The translations under genes and the position numbers were made by a program. Under the pieces are notes generated by a model. That model was not told the DNA's origin. It worked only from the letters and a program-made list of their open reading frames with translations, and did no database searches. Positions 45,189 to 53,348 of a stretch of 64,000 bases of DNA are shown here, in pieces. The stretch's first letter is position 1. The number at the start of each line of letters is the position of its first letter. The DNA comes from Bacteroidales bacterium. GTDB taxonomy: Bacteria; Bacteroidota; Bacteroidia; Bacteroidales; UBA932. The DNA lies in contig JAFYYW010000008.1 of NCBI GenBank assembly GCA_017548985.1, positions 1 through 64,000 on the forward strand, read 5' to 3'.

Positions 45189-45998
45189 CTATATCCAATA
45201 CGCTTTGGAGCCGTGATTATATCGTTCATTTTCCGGAGGGAGTGTCAGATAATCTCCAAAAATAATCTTGAGATGATAGTCATAATCCTCGAAAATCGAG
45301 AAATGCTTATCCTCAAATGGGACTTCCATATAGTTCAACATCTTTTCCGAATCGTAAATCGTACACCAACCTGTCAGTGAGGCACAGTATTTAGATTCGT
45401 CAATCGGGTATTTTTGTTTGAACTTCAGGATCCTTTTCACCAGTTTACTTTCGGAGATAAAAAAGTGGAATGCTTTAGAGGCCACAATTAAGATATTCTT
45501 GCCAACCCCATACTCTTTTTTAACCCTCAAATGTCTGGTAAACAACTGGCTGCTCCATATACGTGAAAGTCTTTTGACAGCATTAACCCGTTTTTCCGCA
45601 GTCCTTTTGGAATCTGATAGACCATCAAGGATGAAAATATCAACGGCAACGGGAAACTCGTTGCCATATTGATCGATAGAAGTAGTCCTTATGTCACAAA
45701 GCTTGGCATATTGCAAAGGGAAGCGCCAGTCCTTCTCCTGAGACTTGATTTCATAGAACGGATGAGTATAATTCTCCAGTAAGAAGAGATAATCCTTTCT
45801 GGGCATCAGGATGTCAATGTCATCATCCCAAGGAATGAATCCTTTATGTCTGACAGCCCCTATCAAGGATCCGTATGCCAGGGAGTATCTTAGATTATTC
45901 TCCCTACAGAATCTGTCGAGGTCTGTCATAATGTCGAGAAGGATGGTTTTTATGCCATCGAATGATATGGGGGAGAGTTCTTTACCGTTATTGACCAT
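45189..45998 (-). CDS. LicD-family phosphotransferase (second copy in the operon)
   Basis: A 269-residue cytoplasmic protein of the LicD nucleotidyltransferase-fold family. LRYSLAYGSLIGAVRHKGFI followed by PWDDDIDI contains the Gly-Ser and the Asp residues of the active site. LicD proteins attach phosphocholine or other alcohol-phosphate groups from a CDP-activated donor to sugars. No choline-kinase or CCT-type gene is here, but a TarI/IspD-like cytidylyltransferase opens the operon and may supply the CDP donor. Overlaps the SGNH-like gene stop by one base. Confidence 0.88.
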   Translation of the reverse strand: MVNNGKELSPISFDGIKTILLDIMTDLDRFCRENNLRYSLAYGSLIGAVRHKGFIPWDDDIDILMPRKDYLFLLENYTHPFYEIKSQEKDWRFPLQYAKLCDIRTTSIDQYGNEFPVAVDIFILDGLSDSKRTAEKRVNAVKRLSRIWSSQLFTRHLRVKKEYGVGKNILIVASKAFHFFISESKLVKRILKFKQKYPIDESKYCASLTGWCTIYDSEKMLNYMEVPFEDKHFSIFEDYDYHLKIIFGDYLTLPPENERYNHGSKAYWI

Positions 45999-46984
45999 TA
46001 TAAACTATTGAATAGAGTATCTTCTAGCACCTTGGCCATCTTTTCCGCCCCGTACTTGTTCAGATGTATCGCATCGTGGAAGTCCCCGCTTTCGAACCGA
46101 GTGTCCGACATTAAATCCAATGCTATGCAATTGCCATGGGAATCAGCGAGTTCCCGCATCATTCGTTTTGTGTCTTCAAGCTGATACTTGTTGAGGTTCT
46201 CGACATAAGTATGCCAGCAAGGATAAAGAACGATGGCGACTCTCACTCCTTTGGCCTCGCATTTTTCGACTATGCTCTTATATTTGCTGTAATTGAAGGA
46301 TCCGTCTAATTCGAGCTTGCCTTCACGTCGGGGAGTGTGCGATTGCGCATACGAGATTCCATTATCGTCGAGAAAGGCCTCATCATGAGTCACATCCTGC
46401 CCTTGCCCAAATCCGTATTTGATAAAATCCTCCCGCTCGGCCTTGGCTGTGGAACTGAAAACTTTACCTGTCAGATAGTATCCGAACATGCTTAGATACG
46501 CTCTTGCCGGATTGTTCAGTATTTCCAAGTTGTACCGGGGATCGAAGTCCGGAATCCGGTCGTTCTTGACGCTGTCGGCCTGCCAGTAGAGGTGGTACTT
46601 GACCGTGTTGAAGAGATCCTCTCCGCACATATCCTTGAGGTCGGGCAGAGTATTGTAGAAGTGGAAGTAGGAAGTCGCGATTACCACCCATTTTAGGGAG
46701 TCCATCCTGTCGATGAAATGTCCGAGGATGTAGTCGTCGAAATAGACGTTCTGGAATCCGACGGCCATATTGTAGCCCCGGTGCTTCATGACGCGAGGGT
46801 TGAATCCCTCGTTGGCGTGGGAATGACCCAGGGCCAGGATTTCAATCTCAGAGGCGTACTTGTCCAGCCCGGCGTACTTGTCCTTGAAGGTCGTAGGCTT
46901 CAGCCTGAAACCCAGTTCCATAAGCGCCAGGATGAATGCCAGCAGCAGAAGAAACACGGACAGCTTTATCAGGAATCTTTTCAT
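45998..46984 (-). CDS. Membrane-anchored SGNH-like protein beside the MBOAT (DltD/AlgX-like role)
   Basis: A 328-residue protein with one N-terminal membrane helix (KRFLIKLSVFLLLLAFILAL), so the rest is periplasmic. The mature part has an SGNH-like layout: GHSHANEG (Ser55) in the nucleophile position and FHDAIHLNKYGAEKM near the end with the Asp and His pair. Such proteins accompany MBOAT enzymes: DltD in D-alanylation, AlgX/AlgJ in alginate acetylation. They receive or transfer the acyl group on the outer side. It lies 9 nt after the MBOAT gene. The catalytic role is inferred from motif and context. Confidence 0.75.
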   Translation of the reverse strand: MKRFLIKLSVFLLLLAFILALMELGFRLKPTTFKDKYAGLDKYASEIEILALGHSHANEGFNPRVMKHRGYNMAVGFQNVYFDDYILGHFIDRMDSLKWVVIATSYFHFYNTLPDLKDMCGEDLFNTVKYHLYWQADSVKNDRIPDFDPRYNLEILNNPARAYLSMFGYYLTGKVFSSTAKAEREDFIKYGFGQGQDVTHDEAFLDDNGISYAQSHTPRREGKLELDGSFNYSKYKSIVEKCEAKGVRVAIVLYPCWHTYVENLNKYQLEDTKRMMRELADSHGNCIALDLMSDTRFESGDFHDAIHLNKYGAEKMAKVLEDTLFNSL

Positions 46985-46993
46985 GCGGCAGGC

Positions 46994-48439
46994 CTAGAAC
47001 TGAGCGTAAATGAATGCGGAAGAATCGGTTGAAAACACCAGGGTGACAAGGATCACCGCCAGGTAAATAACATAACGCAGGGCCACGGATTTGACTCCGT
47101 CGAGGTCGAGGGCATATTCCTTCTTGCGCTGGATCCACTCGATGACCATCGTGACCAGGATGAAAGCGAAGCATTGCAGGTGCCTGTTTTCCAGCGAGAA
47201 GGATAAGATGCTGCTAATGAATATGTTCCCAAGGTATGCGAACGCGTGGCCGACGCTGTCCGCCCTGAATATGATGAGTCCGACAGTCACCAACAGGAAG
47301 GTAAGCAACATCCTGCCGCAGTCTTTGAGGCAGGGGAGCCCAAGGGCCCCTGTCTTGAGTTTGGCCTTCTTGAAGAACGCTCCTGAAAGGATGAGGGGGA
47401 TGAAGAGCAGGCCGTGGTAAAGACCGAACAGCGCGTAAGTCCAATTGTCCCCGTGCCACATTCCGACCAGAATGAAGTTGATGACTATGGCGAGGATCAT
47501 TCCGAACTTGCCCCAGTCGCGGAACCTGACGTTCAGCGGCATGAATACGTAGTCGGTGAGCCATGACGTCAGGGACATGTGCCAGCGGCGCCAGTAGTCG
47601 GCCACATTGACGGCGAAGAAGGGGTAGTTGAAGTTTCTGGCGACCTTCAGTCCCAGGGCCTTGCCGACTCCTATCGCCATGTCCGAATATCCCGAGAAAT
47701 CCATGTACATCTGGAAGGAATACAGAATCGCGACTATGAGCAGGCTTCCTCCCGGCATGCCCGCGAAACCGCCGCTGTTCCAGACCGAGTCAACGCAGCC
47801 GGCGATGTTGTCTGCTATCGCCACCTTCTTGAACATACCCCAGATGAACTGCCGGCACCCGTCGACAGTAATGCCATAATCGAATTCCCGTTCCTTGTCC
47901 AGCTGCCTGAGGAAGCCGGGGCGGTCTATGGGACCGGCCATGATGCAAGGAAAGAAAGACACGTAGGTGGCGAAAGCCACAATGTCCCGGGAAGGTTCAA
48001 TATGTCCCCTGTTTATCTCGATCACATAGCTTATCAACTTGAACACGAAGAAACTGATACCCAAAGGCAAAATAATCCTGAATGTGTGGATGTTCGCCTT
48101 TAGACCGAGGCTTTCAAACAGCTTTGCGAAAGAGTCGATGAAGAAGTTGAGGTATTTGAAATACACCAGCAGACCCACGCCGAGAACTATTCCCAAAGTG
48201 CTCAAGGTCGATCTTCTCTTCTCGCTTCTTGCTGACCTCATTGAGAGTCCCAGGCAGTAATATATCAAGGTCACGGCCACCAGCAGCGGGAGCATCTTCC
48301 AGTTGGCGTATCCGTAGAAGAAATAGCTTCCAACCAGCAGCAACAAGTTCTGCCACTTCACTTTCCCTTTGCAAATGAAGTAGTACAGCGCGAACAGCGC
48401 CGTAAAGAATAGCAGGAAAGCGAATGACTGGAACGACAT
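46994..48439 (-). CDS. MBOAT-family membrane-bound O-acyltransferase (AlgI/DltB-like)
   Basis: A 481-residue protein with about eleven membrane helices. DYWRRWHMSLTSWL (His287) and VGMWHGDNWTYALFGLYHG (His329) are the family's conserved and catalytic His motifs; RDIVAFATYVSFFPCIMAGP is the typical segment before them. It moves an acyl group from a cytoplasmic carrier, through the membrane, to an outside acceptor. Here its start overlaps the stop of an acyl carrier protein gene by one base, which points to the carrier as donor and not acetyl-CoA, as with DltB. Confidence 0.93.
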   Translation of the reverse strand: MSFQSFAFLLFFTALFALYYFICKGKVKWQNLLLLVGSYFFYGYANWKMLPLLVAVTLIYYCLGLSMRSARSEKRRSTLSTLGIVLGVGLLVYFKYLNFFIDSFAKLFESLGLKANIHTFRIILPLGISFFVFKLISYVIEINRGHIEPSRDIVAFATYVSFFPCIMAGPIDRPGFLRQLDKEREFDYGITVDGCRQFIWGMFKKVAIADNIAGCVDSVWNSGGFAGMPGGSLLIVAILYSFQMYMDFSGYSDMAIGVGKALGLKVARNFNYPFFAVNVADYWRRWHMSLTSWLTDYVFMPLNVRFRDWGKFGMILAIVINFILVGMWHGDNWTYALFGLYHGLLFIPLILSGAFFKKAKLKTGALGLPCLKDCGRMLLTFLLVTVGLIIFRADSVGHAFAYLGNIFISSILSFSLENRHLQCFAFILVTMVIEWIQRKKEYALDLDGVKSVALRYVIYLAVILVTLVFSTDSSAFIYAQF

Positions 48440-48675
48440 TATTTGGCTGCTATGCTGTCAAGCATCTCACCGATGTTCCTCCAGCTGAGGATTTCCTTGG
48501 AGGTGAACTTGATCTTGAACTGTTTCTCTATCGCGACGATGAGCTGGATGTGCGTCAGGGAGTCCCAGCCTTCGACATCTTCCGCCGTGGTGGAGTCTGC
48601 CAGAACGATTTCCTCGTCGTCAAGGATATCCCTGAAGATATCCTGAACAGTCTTCAATATTTCTGATCTATCCAT
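48439..48675 (-). CDS. Acyl carrier protein dedicated to the polysaccharide locus
   Basis: A 78-residue acyl carrier protein with the phosphopantetheine site GWDSLTHIQLIVAIE (Ser39). It differs strongly from the AcpP at 22.4 kb (WDSL in place of ADSL, basic segments in helices 3 and 4), so it is not the fatty-acid carrier. It is placed exactly between the FkbH-like enzyme and the MBOAT and is probably loaded by the first and unloaded by the second. Spacing: 1 nt to the FkbH stop, 1-nt overlap with the MBOAT start. Confidence 0.92.
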   Translation of the reverse strand: MDRSEILKTVQDIFRDILDDEEIVLADSTTAEDVEGWDSLTHIQLIVAIEKQFKIKFTSKEILSWRNIGEMLDSIAAK

Positions 48676-48676
48676 C

Positions 48677-50404
48677 TTACTTTTTGGTTATATGACATTT
48701 CCTTGGTATGTAATCTAACACGTTCAGAGAGAATAATTTCCGCTCGCTGTCAGGCATGGGGGCGAATCCTAGGCCGGGGTAATGGCTCTCGACCATTCCA
48801 TTCTTGGCGGTGGGGATATATTCGCCGACGATGGTCTTGAAGCCGTTTTCCTTGGCATAGTCCACAATCGTGTTGAGGGTGAAGTTCTCCATTCCACGCT
48901 TCAGGACGCGGCAGCTCATGAACCAGGTGTCCACGAACAGGGTCTCCTTGTCCTGCTTCTTCAATATGACCACGCAGATAAGGCCGTTGTCCCCGAACTT
49001 GTCTTCGAGGGTGAAGGAGAAGCAGGCGTAGCCGTCGTCTTCTCCCAGAGCCTTTATCTGATCGTCTGTGTATCGCACTGTCCTGAGATTGAACTGGTTG
49101 CTGCGCTGGCTGAGCTGCGCCACGCGCAGCGTGTTGAACGAGTCGAACCCTTTCACATCACTGGTCATCCCGAGGGACGCCAGGAACTCGTCTTCATTGG
49201 TGAATGCCTTGGCCGACCCCTGACGTTTCGCCTCTGCCTGATACTGTCTTGTCCGGTCCTTGTCGTTTCCGGAATATGAAGCGGTTTCGAACAGGTTGAG
49301 GGAATACAGGAACTCCAGATAGTCTCCAGGATCCTCAGGAAGCTCGGGTACAGTTATTTCCGGAAGGTTCTCGCGGACTATGTTCCGTTCGAAAGGATTG
49401 TCGTCCAGGAACACCATCGAGTCGAAACCTATGTTCAGGATGCTCTGGATGCGGCGGATGTTGTCGGCCTTGTTGTCCCAGTTGGCGATGAACACCGCGA
49501 AATCGTCAAGTTTCAGCACCATCTCGGGATTCTTCTCGAAAGGCTCTTTGGCCTTGTCCTCGTCATTCTTGCTGCAGACGCAGATTATGATGCCCCTGTT
49601 CTTGAGTTTCTTGATCCATTCCTGGAACTCCGTGAAGGCTTTCCCGATCCCGAGTCCGTGGCCGATCTGTATGTTCTCCCATCCGTCATCCCCGATGACT
49701 CCGCCCCAGATGGTGTTGTCAAGGTCCAGGATCAGGCATTTCTTGAATTTCCCCCGGATGGCGGAAATGATGTCCAGGGTGCGGTTGGCCACATAGGGGA
49801 GGGCGTCAAGGCTCAGGACCATCTCCGTGCTCACATACACGCTGCTGTCGAACATCCAGTCCCGCCCGAGCTTGTTCTGGAGGCCGGCGATGTCACAAAC
49901 GAACAGGTTGGAATATTCCCTGGAGAGATTCATCAGCTCGTAGTTGAGCTTTCGTACCTGGTAGGTGAATGAGCCGGACATCCTGTTGGCGAACGATCCG
50001 AAGACGGTGTCTTCTATCTCAGGGTAGTTGTAATATATGACCTTACCTTGGACGGACTCGCAGAGCGTCCTTATGAATTCAAGGCGCTCATCAGCAAGAA
50101 CTTCCCACTCTTTCGGGTCGTCCTTGAGGCTGTATTCCTCAAGGAGTTTGTGGGTGGACTGGAATATGACGGTGAACTGTGCGCCGAAGCTGTAGTAATC
50201 CGACGTCGGGTCCAGGATCTGCCGCTCCACCTGGTTAAATTCCGCCTCGAACAGATTGACGGGAATGCCCCTGGATACTGCCTCTCCCTTAATGGCAGTT
50301 GCCAGGAACTGCGTCGCCGTATCCCCCAGCAGAGCCACCCGGAGCCCCTCCGGATCATCCCCGGCCGCCTTCGCGAGTTTTTTCAGTTGTTTGAATTCTA
50401 ACAT
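48677..50404 (-). CDS. FkbH-like HAD-IIIC enzyme (predicted glyceryl-ACP loading)
   Basis: A 575-residue protein with three parts: an N-terminal SGNH-like region (LLGDTATQFL), a central HAD-IIIC domain with CLILDLDNTIWGGVIGDDG (catalytic Asp pair) and a C-terminal GNAT-like end (IVGEYIPTAKNGMVE). Known FkbH proteins take glycerate from 1,3-bisphosphoglycerate, lose phosphate and place glyceryl on an acyl carrier protein. The ACP gene follows after 1 nt, which supports this reaction here. Start at ATG 50404; the frame is open 57 nt further upstream but that part overlaps another gene. Confidence 0.88.
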   Translation of the reverse strand: MLEFKQLKKLAKAAGDDPEGLRVALLGDTATQFLATAIKGEAVSRGIPVNLFEAEFNQVERQILDPTSDYYSFGAQFTVIFQSTHKLLEEYSLKDDPKEWEVLADERLEFIRTLCESVQGKVIYYNYPEIEDTVFGSFANRMSGSFTYQVRKLNYELMNLSREYSNLFVCDIAGLQNKLGRDWMFDSSVYVSTEMVLSLDALPYVANRTLDIISAIRGKFKKCLILDLDNTIWGGVIGDDGWENIQIGHGLGIGKAFTEFQEWIKKLKNRGIIICVCSKNDEDKAKEPFEKNPEMVLKLDDFAVFIANWDNKADNIRRIQSILNIGFDSMVFLDDNPFERNIVRENLPEITVPELPEDPGDYLEFLYSLNLFETASYSGNDKDRTRQYQAEAKRQGSAKAFTNEDEFLASLGMTSDVKGFDSFNTLRVAQLSQRSNQFNLRTVRYTDDQIKALGEDDGYACFSFTLEDKFGDNGLICVVILKKQDKETLFVDTWFMSCRVLKRGMENFTLNTIVDYAKENGFKTIVGEYIPTAKNGMVESHYPGLGFAPMPDSERKLFSLNVLDYIPRKCHITKK

Positions 50405-51404
50405 ATCGGCAAATGATGCGGAGAATGAAGGCGGCGAGAATGGAGAAAGCCACGCAGGCAATTATCCGAACTACTGGACTGACGGTTAATCCAAGATACT
50501 TGATACTGCTGTGGACGATATGAATGGCGGGTTGGTGAATCACGTAAATCTCCAGAGACAATGCTCCTAGCCAAGCAAGTATTTTCGTCGGACAGCGATC
50601 ATATAAACTTCTAATGGGGGAATCGGGAATCAAGACCCCAGTGAGAATCAAAGGAAATAGGATTATGATGTAACTGTCAAAGTGCTTTTTGACAAACAGC
50701 ATCGCGATAAATATCGCGAAAGACACCAAAGATAGGACGGTGACAAATGCTTTCTTTGGGATGAGATCCTCCTGATTTTCACTAATGATATAGAAAAGGA
50801 TAACACCGATGCTCATCTCTAAGAACCCTCTTAATAGAGGGATGCTTATCGCTCCAATCACGGAGAAATTTCCAGTTGAAGGTCCCTGGGAGAAAAAGAA
50901 AGTGAAACCAAGAAGCACACTGAATGGCAGAATGACCTTGACGGTTTTCTTTTCGTTATATTCCAATAGGCCGTAAAGAAGGAAGCCGCTGATTATCAGC
51001 ACGCTCAAGAACCATCCGCCTACAAGGACCACGGGCCAGTGGTCGATGAACCCCAGTTCCTCCGTCAGTGTCAGGAAAGCCACATAGGGGGCGTATGCTT
51101 CCATAAACCCTTCAAATCCCTGGACGGAAAGCAAACGTTTGAAGTCGAGGATGGTCGCAAGGAGAAGTGCTAGCAGATAAGGCAGATAAACGGCCTTGAT
51201 CCTTCGCCAGGTATATTGAGCCGCGGTTCCTCCCTTGGTGTGGAAATGATTAGCCAGATAATACCCGGCGATCATAAAAAACATATCGACTGCCAGCGCA
51301 CCGTGATGCAAGAAAGGGATCAGTACCAAATGATGCAGGACGATCAACAGGATCATCAATCCCTTTAATGCGTCAACCGCCGAATTTCTATTACTGGATA
51401 GCAT
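50355..51404 (-). CDS. Acyltransferase-3 family membrane protein (fourth of five)
   Basis: A 349-residue protein with about ten membrane helices. SAVDALKGLMILLIVLHHLV holds the helix-1 His, and LAVDMFFMIAGYYLANHFH the second motif. It overlaps the next gene (FkbH-like, 50 nt) and the previous acyltransferase (14 nt). Acyl donor and target unknown. Confidence 0.85.
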   Translation of the reverse strand: MLSSNRNSAVDALKGLMILLIVLHHLVLIPFLHHGALAVDMFFMIAGYYLANHFHTKGGTAAQYTWRRIKAVYLPYLLALLLATILDFKRLLSVQGFEGFMEAYAPYVAFLTLTEELGFIDHWPVVLVGGWFLSVLIISGFLLYGLLEYNEKKTVKVILPFSVLLGFTFFFSQGPSTGNFSVIGAISIPLLRGFLEMSIGVILFYIISENQEDLIPKKAFVTVLSLVSFAIFIAMLFVKKHFDSYIIILFPLILTGVLIPDSPIRSLYDRCPTKILAWLGALSLEIYVIHQPAIHIVHSSIKYLGLTVSPVVRIIACVAFSILAAFILRIICRYVRIQTTEKTREGGRG

Positions 51405-52401
51405 TTCTGGGCTGTTTATCTTTGAAAAAGTTCGTTATCCATTTCCAAATCAAGACCCTGGGTTTATCGGCAAGTATGCAAATCAATGCAATCAAGACAA
51501 CGGCGAGGGTTGACACACAATACCTGACCGGCAGGGTGAAACTCGAAGAGATATATTCAAAACACTTCTTGAAATAAGGATATATCAGGTTGTTCGTATG
51601 GAATAGGTAAATGGCGAATGCGGAAGTGGCTAACCAGTTGATAGCTTTGCTTTTGAAGTTAAGTTTTGAGAAGAAAATAAGCAAGAACAATGAGGCTGCC
51701 ACAGCAAGTGGCGAATCATAATGATTCAAATGGAATCCCATCCCGAAGAGCTTATATCCGAAATAAAACCCGAATATAGACAGAACTGTGGCGACGATGT
51801 ATATCAGGATATCGTAACGCTTTGCCATTGAGAAGCATTTGCCGGGATAGAGTCTCGCATATCGGGCCAGCAAATATAACCCGATGAAGAAGAGAGGCGA
51901 GAAACCATAGTCGAAATGTCCGACATCAAGAAGATATCCAAAGATGAATTCTGCCAGGAAAAAAGCGGCTAAAGCAATGACGAAATCTCTTTTAGAAGCA
52001 TTTTGGACAAAGGTGTTCAAGACCGGAGAAACCGCATATAGAATTAGATAAGACACTACGAACCAGTAGCCGGATCCAAATAATAGATAGGGTGCCAGAT
52101 TCTGCCTGAAGGATACCGGTAAACCAGCAGCCAGGAATAATAGGAAGCATAATATGGCACAGAAAAATACCTGGAATAATAGATTTGCCAATCCCTTCCA
52201 ACTCGCCTTGATTCCGAACCAACCGGAGATCATGACAAAAACGTTGACGCAAACCAGAAGGAACTGAGAAACAATCAATTTAAGTACACCCTCTGGATCA
52301 GTCAAGTCATTCTCGTTAACGTAGCCGAGGGCATGACAACCCACGACCATTAACATGCTGACAAGTCGTAACAACTCAATATTTGATAACCGCTCCGTCA
52401 T
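51391..52401 (-). CDS. Acyltransferase-3 family membrane protein (fifth of five)
   Basis: A 336-residue integral membrane protein. RLSNIELLRLVSMLMVVGCH has the Arg-His spacing of the family, and VCVNVFVMISGWFGIK the second conserved block. It belongs to the branch often annotated as surface-polysaccharide O-acyltransferase. It lies 16 nt after the first LicD gene. Confidence 0.85.
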   Translation of the reverse strand: MTERLSNIELLRLVSMLMVVGCHALGYVNENDLTDPEGVLKLIVSQFLLVCVNVFVMISGWFGIKASWKGLANLLFQVFFCAILCFLLFLAAGLPVSFRQNLAPYLLFGSGYWFVVSYLILYAVSPVLNTFVQNASKRDFVIALAAFFLAEFIFGYLLDVGHFDYGFSPLFFIGLYLLARYARLYPGKCFSMAKRYDILIYIVATVLSIFGFYFGYKLFGMGFHLNHYDSPLAVAASLFLLIFFSKLNFKSKAINWLATSAFAIYLFHTNNLIYPYFKKCFEYISSSFTLPVRYCVSTLAVVLIALICILADKPRVLIWKWITNFFKDKQPRNAIQ

Positions 52402-52417
52402 AAGTGCAGCAGCAGTT

Positions 52418-53332
52418 CTATCTATTCCTCTTGATTATGTCCGTTATCTTTTTAAAGACTATCCTTACCCTCTGTTTGGTCTCTTCCCTTGTGAATTGGC
52501 GGCAAAACTTTTTGAATTCGGGCAGATAGACTTTATAATCCGTATCAGGATCCAACTTCCAGAACTCACCATGCATGGATGGTGCCTTGACAGGGGTCAT
52601 ATAGTCTCCATACATTATGGTCAGGATCTTGTGATAGCCGACAGGAACTGGCATTGAAACGTCCTCAAAAGGCATATCGATCAAAAAACCGAACAACTCT
52701 TTGTCATAAAGGACATTGCGGACTACGTTGAAAGACCAGGAGGCCACTTTCCTGTTATCCGCAATCTTATATTCCCGGAATAAATCCTCGTATTTATTCA
52801 ATAATTTTCCGAAAGAATACCTGTATCGCCAGGCAGCAAGACTTTCAATCGGGCGAAGCCAGTCAAATTTGGCGGCACGAAGCATCTTGGCGAACAGCTT
52901 GTCTCTGATTTTCAGTTGTTTCTCCAGTTTTTCCGGATCATCTGGAACGGCATCATAGCTGAAGATATCAATGAATATGCCCATATGGGTATTGGCGAAT
53001 TTGGGGTAGGGAAGCATGGCCGTCGTACCGTCCATCCTCAGTTTAGAGAAGGCTTGCGGGCAGGTCTTCTCGGTGTACCCACACTGGAAAAAATAAGGAT
53101 GCTGGAACTCTTTCGGGGCCACAGCGACAAGTTTGTCGTAGTCTTCCCGGAAGAGAGCCATATCTATGTCATCATCCCATGGGATGAATCCTTTTTCCCG
53201 GACGGTTCCGAGCAATGTCCCTCCATCTGCCCAGACCTTGAGACCGTACTTGTCACAAACCCTGAACAATTCCCTTAAAAGATCGAGCTGGATAAGCTGG
53301 ATAGATCTTATCGTCTTGTCATCTGAAAACAT
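52418..53332 (-). CDS. LicD-family phosphotransferase (first copy in the operon)
   Basis: A 304-residue LicD protein: KVWADGGTLLGTVREKGFIP followed by WDDDIDMALFREDYDKL, the conserved nucleotidyltransferase-like active site. It is similar in layout to the LicD at 45.2 kb but clearly diverged. It should transfer a phosphorylated alcohol from a CDP-linked donor to the polysaccharide. Start at ATG 53332, 16 nt after the WbsX-like gene; the frame is open further upstream, inside that gene. Confidence 0.88.
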   Translation of the reverse strand: MFSDDKTIRSIQLIQLDLLRELFRVCDKYGLKVWADGGTLLGTVREKGFIPWDDDIDMALFREDYDKLVAVAPKEFQHPYFFQCGYTEKTCPQAFSKLRMDGTTAMLPYPKFANTHMGIFIDIFSYDAVPDDPEKLEKQLKIRDKLFAKMLRAAKFDWLRPIESLAAWRYRYSFGKLLNKYEDLFREYKIADNRKVASWSFNVVRNVLYDKELFGFLIDMPFEDVSMPVPVGYHKILTIMYGDYMTPVKAPSMHGEFWKLDPDTDYKVYLPEFKKFCRQFTREETKQRVRIVFKKITDIIKRNR

Positions 53333-53348
53333 ATATTGATCAATCAGA

